Origin: Dastarcus helophoroides
Lineage: Eukaryota > Arthropoda > Insecta > Coleoptera > Bothrideridae
Direction of reading: 5' to 3'
NCBI GenBank assembly: GCA_028583605.1
Contig: CM053329.1
Coordinates: 9,114,001-9,178,000 of the forward strand
Length of the DNA: 64,000 bases
The translations under genes were made by a program, and so were the position numbers. The notes beneath the pieces are model-generated. The model was not told the origin of the DNA and made no database searches. It was given only the letters and a program-made list of their open reading frames with translations. Positions 57,524 through 64,000 of the stretch are shown here, piece by piece. Each line of letters starts with the position of its first letter. The stretch's first letter is position 1.

Positions 57524-58134
57524 TTATCTTTGGGAGATGGGAGGAGCTGTTGGATCTGAAAATGATGAAAAAATGGGTTTAATGTTATGTTTTTTCAATA
57601 ATTTTCCGATTTGATCTGTTACTCCGTGAACATAAGGAAGAAAGGCTTTAGAAGAAATTATTGCATTTTGTGAAGGACGAGGGGTAGGTTGAAGATATGG
57701 TTTAATGACAGTTTCAATGTCGTGCGATTTGTAACCATTGTTGCGGAGGTTGAAACGAAGTTTGTTCAACTCATCTGAAAGATTTATCGGTTGTGAAATT
57801 GCTACAGCTCGTGAAACCAGTGAATTTATGACAGAACGTTTTTGGGAAGGGTGATTATGGGATTATGGGACTCTGCATGCAAATAACGATTAGTATGGGT
57901 GAGTTTTCGATAAACAAAATGAGAAACGCGACTGTTTGGTAAACGGGTGACCAGTACGTCAAGAAAAGGAAGAGATCCGTTGTTTTCGATTTCTTTAGTG
58001 AAGCTAATGGAAAAATGTAAACTGTTTGGGTGTTCCAAAAATAAATTTGGTGAATCCTTGCCATGTGGCCATGCAATAAATGTGTCATCTACATAACGAA
58101 GCCAAACCTTGGGTTTTAAATCCGCAGTTTCCAA
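57524..58134 (-). pseudogene. Penelope-like reverse transcriptase, partial
   Basis: The first frame begins near KPKVWLRYVDDTFIAWPHGK. The catalytic YVDD at 58084-58095 is intact. It is followed by SLHFSISFTKEIENNGSLPF, then LDVLVTRL and RKLTHTNRYLHAESH. After a break near 57800 the thumb frame (57524-57769) has LRFNLRNNGYKSHDIE, AFLPYVHGVTDQIGKLLKKH and NIKPIF. These are standard Penelope RT blocks. The N-terminal half of the RT is absent. Confidence 0.85.
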
Positions 58135-58238
58135 CGCAGTGAAAACACATCATATTAATCACTCCATACTAAATCCAAAATTCAAAATCCAAATTCATCA
58201 TTTAGTCACCAAATAAAACATTCTTTAGTTTCGTATTA

Positions 58239-58511
58239 CAGTCGACTCTCGCTAAAGCTGCGCCCGTTAAAGTTGTCCGCTCGTTAAAGTTGTCAGGATA
58301 CGATCGTTGAAGTTACGCGGATATTCCCCCACTTTAATTTTCGAAGAACCAATTGGACTTCCGAGTTTTAGAGCCACTTTTGAATAACCCACTCAACCGC
58401 GCAAGGAGCGATAAAATATATATATTTTTCGACAATGGTAGGAATAACGGGGAGTAGCAACTTTAACGGTCGATCCAGTATGGCGAACGCAACTTTAGCG
58501 CGAGTCTACTG
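58239..58511. mobile_element. Pogo/Tigger-like 273-bp MITE upstream of the kinesin gene
   Basis: It starts CAGTCGACTCTCGCTAAAG and ends with the near-complement ctttagcgcgagtctactg, flanked by TA (58237-58238 and 58512-58513). Cousins of the gttaaagttg(t/c) motif are repeated inside. The CAGT-start ends, TA target and small size fit a pogo/Tigger-type non-autonomous element. It ends 340 bp before the kinesin start codon. Confidence 0.75.
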
Positions 58512-58851
58512 TAATGCTTAAAGTTTTGTTTTTCAAGTTACAAATCTAAACCTTTTACCTGATGAAGATTTTTTTCTTCAACTGAAATGTTGAGTTCCTT
58601 TGGGATATGAAATTTTTGTGACTACTTATTTGTGACCTTCACAAATTAAGAACGTATTCCGCATAAATAACGCTTTCCCAATAAGGTATGGAAAAATCCG
58701 CATATGTTTCTAGGACAATTTCATCAATCAAGCGTCAAAACTGACGTGAACTCAAGTGACACAAAAATTTTATGAATGTTTACCTAATTTTAGCGGTTTT
58801 ATAAATCATTTTTAAGTTATACACGCAATTTTATATTTTTTTGTCAATAAA

Positions 58852-61203
58852 ATGGGGGATAATGAAGACATCGTTGAGAACATTAGAGTCTACATACGAG
58901 TACGTCCACTCTCAAACAAAGAATTGGAAAAATGCAGTCGATTAACGTCGGAGATAATAACAGAACAAAATCTGATATCGGTCAATAAATATGACGATGT
59001 AGAAAAGAAGTCTTTCAAATTTAATAAAATCTTTGGCGAGAACTCAACGCAACAGGAAGTCTATAAATCCGTCGGTGCTCCAATCGTCGATACGGTATTG
59101 AATGGATTCAATGGTACCGTTTTCGCATATGGGCAAACGGGTACTGGCAAAACGTACACTATGGTGGGTAGTAATAATGACGATGAACGCAAAGGGATAA
59201 TACCGAATGCCATTTCGCAAATTTTTAGCCAAATATCTCTAGCGGACCACGACAAGTCGTTCGCCATCACGGTAACTTACTTGGAGATTTATAACGACAG
59301 CATTAGAGATTTGCTTAGTCACAAGTCAGATAAAAAGCTCGTAATTCACGAACATAAGGATCATGGTGTTTTTGTTAAGGATTTGACCAGTTACACAGTA
59401 ACTTCTGTTGACGCGATTAATAAACTATTTTTACTTGGGAACAAGAACAGAATAGTAAGGTAATGTCTGAGCGTTTTAGTATTTTCGTTGGGAAATTCTT
59501 TTATATTCAATTTATATATTACACAAATTTACAATCAAGTAAGGAATATAATTAATATCCTTTTTAGTCAAAGAACGTAACATCACAAAGAAATTTGTCC
59601 TTAAATGGGAAATAATAAACAAAATGTTCCCTCTTATTTATATTATTTGCTAAATAATTTTCGAGTGCCACTGTCTTTATTTTTTTTTCTTTTAGCTAAA
59701 AATTACCCTTATTTCAGACTACATATAAGATTCGTATTTGGTTATGTTTCTTTGTCTTTGCTAATGTATTATAATCATCAAAATCTGATTAGACATTAAT
59801 AACGTCTGTCAAATACAATTAAAATCATCTTGTAGGTTATTTCAAAATTATACATCAAGTGATTTGTAATTTAGTTATTTCAACTAAATATTTACTCGTA
59901 GTCATTCTCTGATTCACAAATCTTAATTCCTGTATCACTTTTCTTTAAAATGCCACATTTTAGGTCAACAGTAATGAATGATGTCAGTTCAAGATCGCAT
60001 GCCGTTTTTACGATAGTAGTTGAAACCAGAGACAAGAACAAAGACACAACAACAGTGGGAAAGCTAAATTTAGTAGATTTAGCCGGATCAGAACGCCAGA
60101 GCAGAACTCATGCCTCTGGAGATGGTCTCAGAGAGGCCGGCAACATAAATCTATCCCTCTCAGTCTTAGGCAACGTAATCTCCAGCCTAGTTGATGGCAA
60201 ATGCACCCATGTTCCTTACAGAAATTCAAAACTGACGCGCCTTCTGCAGGATTCTCTAGGTGGTAACTCGAAAACGGCAATGATTGCCACCATAAGTCCA
60301 GCGGAAGATGATTACGAAGAAAGCGTTTGCACTCTACGGTATGCGGCTCGAGTTAAACATATAAGAAATCGCATGCACATAAACACCAAAGAAAACGGAC
60401 TTATAAAAGCTTTTGAACAACAGATAGATGAGTTGAAGGCCAAAGTTCAACTATTCGAACAACAAGAATGCACCATAAAAAGAGGGAAGAGAGAAAACCG
60501 AACAAGAGAGAAATCGGCGCAAAAGCGAATTATCGACGAAGAGATTAAAAACACCGAAATACAAAAGGAGGATATGTTATCAAAAATTAATAGCATCCAA
60601 GAGAGAATAATAATAGGCGGTGAGAACCTATTGGATAAAATCGAAGAGCAAAAGTATTTTATACAATTTTCGAACGATGAACTTGAATACTTGGACCAAT
60701 CCCATCGAAGACTTCAAAAGATTTTGGAGGATAAATGCGAAACTATTGTTACCATTGCCGAGAATTACTCGTCTCTTCAAGAGGAAAACGAAGAACTCGA
60801 TCGAAATTTGGAAATAATGGAAAAGCAACTACGGGAAACCAGAGAAATCAGAGATACGATGCGATCTGAGCAACAGTTTGAAATGAATAGACTCCTGGAA
60901 GATAAACGAAAGTTATACATGCAGATGGCGCAATCTGATTTTGTTATTCAAAATTTCATACCCGAACCGCATTTGAAAAAAATCGAGTGCAATATACGTT
61001 GGAATAAAAAACAAAATGAATGGACGTTATTCCAGTTTCATCACGCCGGGAACAATTTGAAAAGTGGCAAGAGGAGGAAATGTAAATTCACGAAAAAGAA
61101 ATATCCTGAAACTAAGTACGCTTACAAAACTTACGAAAAACGACGAAGAAGAGCTTCCAGATATTCAGGAATTCTCTATGGAAGGCTTTTTAGCTATAAA
61201 TAA
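58852..61203 (+). CDS. Kinesin-2-like motor protein (KIF3-like), 2 exons, 615 aa
   Basis: Exons are 58852-59459 and 59964-61203, joined through a split Arg codon, with a GT-AG intron. The N-terminal motor (about residues 9-338) is complete: RVRPLSNKE (residues 16-24), P-loop GQTGTGKT (94-101), switch I NDVSSRSH (208-215), switch II DLAGSE (241-246) and [19 protein letters not shown] (285-303). A charged coiled coil follows (about 350-525). Then [16 protein letters not shown] and [12 protein letters not shown] (529-559) resemble the tail of KIF3A-type kinesin-2. The C-terminus is very basic. Kinesin-2 motors walk to microtubule plus ends and serve transport and cilia. KIF3A proteins are nearer 700 aa, so this is short. 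The start context ataaaATGg is good, and AATAAA overlaps the stop. It could be a diverged paralogue of the standard KIF3A gene. Confidence 0.93.
59460..59963 (+). other. Intron of the kinesin gene
   Basis: The donor AG|GTAATG at 59459/59460 and acceptor cacattttag at 59963 restore the frame and bring NKNRIVR next to [12 protein letters not shown], as in other kinesins. The intron is 504 bp and AT-rich, with stop codons in the frame entered from exon 1. The open frame at 59605-59799 inside it is noise. Confidence 0.93.
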
Positions 61204-61431
61204 AACTGGTACATTATACAAGTAAGCTTAGATTTTTAGTTGTATTGTGGTTTCATAAAAGCTTTTATGTTTATATTTTTAAAATGTTATAAGCATTTAT
61301 ATTTTGAATTTGTACAAATTTTATAAATACAAATTTATATGGTGTTAATGTAAAAATCTTAATTGTGTACCTTCCATTTATTTCCTTTTTAGCTTTAAGT
61401 GTTATTGGCTTTATAGGTGTTTCAATAATGA

Positions 61432-61650
61432 TTGAATTACTTGAGATGTGTTCTCGATTCGTCTAACGAAAAAATTAATGAGAAGAATTCTAACAAACAA
61501 GAGCTACATAGATCGAATGAATATGAATATTCTCTCGGTACAATTGGCTATTATCCGCGATCCTCTCAAGGGTTAATATCTGATCCTTCATCTCGTCCAT
61601 TTATCACCGAATTTTTATATTCTTCACTTCGTTTAAATTGTTTTAAGTGA
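61432..61650 (+). other. Unassigned open frame downstream of the kinesin gene
   Basis: Seventy-two codons are open without an ATG at the start. The sequence is Ser/Asn/Glu-rich (NEKINEKNSNKQELHRSNEY) and then YSLGTIGYYPRSSQGL, more protein-like than nearby frames. It could be a lost exon or a piece of a neighbouring gene. It abuts the family A repeat at 61655. Confidence 0.25.
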
Positions 61651-61654
61651 TTAT

Positions 61655-61795
61655 ATTCTAATGCACAAAGCAATAGGCTTGAACAATTATTAGATTCGAA
61701 GGTTAGAAACCAAGAAGCGGTTTCGATCGTATTAGATCTCGTCAGTTTGGTTATATCCAACTCGAATGCCAACAAATGTTCTAGTAAGTAAGTAC
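61655..61795 (+). repeat. Family A repeat, copy 4
   Basis: It runs from tctaatgcac through agatctcgtcagtttgg to cgaatgccaacaaatgtt, with more substitutions than the other copies. After about 61805 a short piece (gtagtccaggttgcatt) matches the tail module in inverted order, so the modules are rearranged here. Confidence 0.75.
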
Positions 61796-61855
61796 TACAG
61801 AATGCATGACAGTAGTCCAGGTTGCATTATATTTGCTTGAAGTGATTGTACTTTA

Positions 61856-62379
61856 AAAAATAATCCACACTGTCAAATTGGAATTTATACAACAATTTAT
61901 GATTTAAGGTAAGACTTTTTCCTGTTATTAGTCCACTTCCAAATAGAAGGCCGCGACCAGGTACCAGACCATGAAAATAAAATACCAGGTTGCAGAACTG
62001 ACCCCCTATTGTTCAGTTACACTTATAAAATCTACGAGAAGGCATAAAATTTCTATCACCCTTCAAAAATAAATATAGTAACCGATTGTGAGTTGAACAG
62101 TGGCGTATCATAACTTCTATAACAAAGGAAACTGATCAGTGGAGACCGAATTTTAGGTAAAATCCTATGATCCTACGTTTTCACCTGTTTTTGCGTGATT
62201 CATGTGTTATTGCCTAAATTTCACTTTTGTTTTTTGCCTTTTTATACATGATTTGGATCTCTTTTCAAAGAGTTTCGTGTCTATTGATCCTTTTCTATAG
62301 GTTTCTCCCAATATATTTACACTTCTCAAAAATTTGTGCAGAAATTTCTATACTCAATAAAATAAAGCAATAAAATGGA
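61856..62379. other. Intergenic sequence
   Basis: Mixed AT-rich sequence with no recognised gene. It lies between the family A copy and the MULE end. Confidence 0.5.
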
Positions 62380-62490
62380 AATTTAAATCGGGAAGAGTCA
62401 ATTGCGTCCGGATTTCCGAATTTCTGCGGCAATTGCGTCCCATACACGAAAACTAGCTTACGTCTATTGCGTCCGGGTGGGTAAAGCCAG
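62380..62490. repeat. Probable terminal region of the MULE with three attgcgtcc motifs
   Basis: The motif attgcgtcc appears at about 62400, 62431 and 62468 within 80 bp, next to gggaagagtcaattgcgtcc. Short direct repeats near the ends are common in Mutator-like elements, and the transposase stop lies only about 140 bp away. The partner end is outside the window, so an inverted repeat cannot be confirmed. Confidence 0.55.
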
Positions 62491-62628
62491 ATCTATTTAC
62501 AATGTTTTACTTTAATAAACATTGAAATACTATTGTCTACAAAATCATTTTATTTCAGTCATACATAAATAAATATATACATAAAAATGCAACAAGGAAA
62601 TATATATCTATGTATTACAAAATAAATA

Positions 62629-64000
62629 CTAAATAGGCAGAAATCTATATGAAACTTTTCTTAAAAATTCAAATATGGTTAACAAATCGTTCATTGCCTC
62701 ACGTACAAAAATTTCTTTCTCTGCTACGGATTTTGATTTTTTCGTATTGCTTCTTAATTGCACATACACTTCACTTTGAATTTCTTTCAAAGCTTCGATA
62801 AAGGTAAAAATGTTTGGATGCGAAGCATTAAATTGTCTATTTAACTTCGCATAAAACGTTTCACAGCCTGTTTGTCAAATTTGAAAGTTCTGCTCAAATT
62901 GAAGGAGGGAAAATTGCATCCTGAGACAGATACGTTTCTAACAGATAATCGCAAAATTGTGTTGCTTTCTCATCTGCAGGGAGAATAGCCATAATATAGA
63001 ATAATAATAATATTAATAATATAATCCGTAAAAACTTCGGACACTTGTTTGGATTTAACAAATGGAAGTCCAAAGAAGCAGTTCAAAACATTTCCCATCT
63101 CTGATTTGCTGCGGTATTCCTTTGAAAGCTCCAGGAACTGGATTTTTCTGTACCAGCTTTTCCCCAAATGGAAACAACATCCCCTGAAACTTGTTTGTAG
63201 GAGAACTGATTGAGCCGCGATATGGATCGATCTCTCAAAGTCCATAAATAGTTTTTCCGGCGAAAATGCAAGACCTTCCTTCAAACAGCTGTTCACCACA
63301 TAATGAAAGCATTTTAAATAAGTTTCTGTAGTTTTGTTGGGAAGTACAAAATATACAAGCGGCACATAGGAATCGCGGTACATGGCGTGGAAAGTAAAGA
63401 GCTGGTAGAAGTATTTTGGGCACCTTTTAAAGGTGCCATCCACATAAATGTTAGTTTCACGACACAACACTTGCAAGTTTTTCTTCCTTGAGAATCCCAA
63501 AATATTGTTCTCTTTGTCATTCACTATCACAAAATTTTCACCACTATTTGTCTTTATGTTCATGTTTGCTATAGTAGCCAGAGTTTCTTTCATCGATTTA
63601 GGCAGTGTACCATGGGGAGCAGCTCGTGCTTTCTGCATACTACGCTTAACAAGCGCTAAATCAGTTTTCGTTCTACTATATCATCCTCCTTTAAAGTTGA
63701 ATGAATTAACTTAGTAAGTCTTGCACATATATCCTCCGTAGCTTTGCGCTTTAAGCAATTGTTTAACCGTTGTTGCTGGATTTTGTTTTCCATCGCCTTT
63801 GGATGGTTGTGTGGAGAAGGTTTCAGTACAACTTCTTGATGTTTGTTGAGCTTAAAGAATAAGGTACACGTTTTTGTGCAGCAAGCCCAACGTTCGATTT
63901 CATTTGCCAAGTGTTTGTGCAAACGAAACTTATATTCTTCTATCACCAAAATATTTCTACCCTTTTCACTTAAAATAATTTCCTATTGTATCACACTTGG
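62629..64000 (-). pseudogene. FLYWCH/MULE-type (Phantom-like) transposase, runs off right edge
   Basis: Right to left: a FLYWCH-type zinc finger region (63656-64000; RNILVIEEYKFRLHKHL, RWACC, later HNHP), then a MULE transposase core (62970-63638) with NIYVDGTFKRCPKYFYQLF (first Asp), KLFMDFERSIHIAA (second Asp) and GCCFHLGKSWYRKIQ, and a C-terminal part (62629-62880; CETFYAKLNRQFNASHPNIF, then FTFIEALKEIQSEV) to a TAG at 62629. Breaks are few: a frame change near 63650, an expanded (att)n at about 63000-63022, a TGA replacing an expected Trp near 62908, and a frameshift just after. The N-terminus may continue past 64000. The FLYWCH plus MULE layout resembles Phantom elements known from insects. 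Confidence 0.88.

Larger units (their letters stand above)
57010..58140 (-). mobile_element. Penelope-like element, RT plus GIY-YIG endonuclease relic
   Basis: Right to left on the minus strand: RT palm (57826-58134), RT thumb (57524-57769), then a GIY-YIG-type endonuclease region (57153-57520) and a 3' tail with one copy of the cagagcacgg unit (57104-57153). The 5' part is missing beyond 58140. The RT-then-GIY-YIG order defines Penelope-like elements and separates them from LINEs. It is the coding relative of the tails at 22355-22708 and 52215-52400. Confidence 0.85.

Noticed and set aside
59605..59799. 64-codon frame within the kinesin locus
   Set aside because: It lies inside the well-supported GT-AG intron and has no homology.

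Overview
The window is eukaryotic and most likely from an arthropod, probably an insect. It is AT-rich and gene-poor and is packed with decayed mobile elements of kinds typical of insect genomes: mariner/Tc1-like DNA transposons, Jockey-, R1/I-, RTE- and CR1-like non-LTR retrotransposons, Penelope-like elements, solo LTRs, a FLYWCH/MULE transposon, and many small fold-back or TA-flanked elements. I cannot name the species. Only two host genes are clear: an initiator methionine tRNA (20739-20810, minus) and a two-exon kinesin-2-like motor gene (58852-61203, plus).

Layout. 0-10 kb: a non-LTR RT relic running off the left edge, a 267-bp palindrome of a family that recurs at 28 and 61.7 kb, a long T-rich stretch with a degenerate ~0.5-kb higher-order tandem repeat (5.6-7.8 kb), and a second fold-back family. 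10-13 kb: a Jockey-like LINE with several frame breaks. 13.8-15 kb: two same-strand pentanucleotide arrays around a ~0.9-kb CpG-containing block. 17.7-19.9 kb: a complete long-TIR Tc1/mariner element with another fold-back element nested in it. 20.7 kb: tRNA. 22-24.7 kb: a mariner fragment, a Penelope-like tail and a second Jockey-like copy. 26-28.6 kb: a solo LTR, a small decayed coding-like region with an 18-bp repeat, and repeat families A and B. 28.9-34.1 kb: two LINEs. 34.8 kb: solo LTR. 37.6-38.8 kb: mariner. 40-43 kb: an R1/I-like LINE split by a solo LTR. 43-47 kb: palindromes, weak exon-like signals and a fourth solo LTR. 47.7-52.4 kb: three LINE fragments and a Penelope-like tail. 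53.1-53.9 kb: a 751-bp TA-flanked fold-back element. 57-58.1 kb: a Penelope-like RT/GIY-YIG relic. 58.2-61.7 kb: a pogo-like MITE, the kinesin gene and a family A copy. 62.4-64 kb: a MULE transposase that runs off the right edge.

The window has little functional interplay. It records repeated insertion, nesting and decay: LTR inside LINE, fold-back inside mariner, and possibly an element inside a microsatellite. Of the six RT catalytic boxes that can be read, four are mutated. I found no convincing new enzymatic or defence system. The items most worth checking are the hammerhead-like motif shared by two Penelope-like tails, the modular palindromic family A, the solo LTRs with a shared 4-bp target, the higher-order T-rich array, the FLYWCH/MULE transposase, and the divergent short-tailed kinesin-2-like gene.
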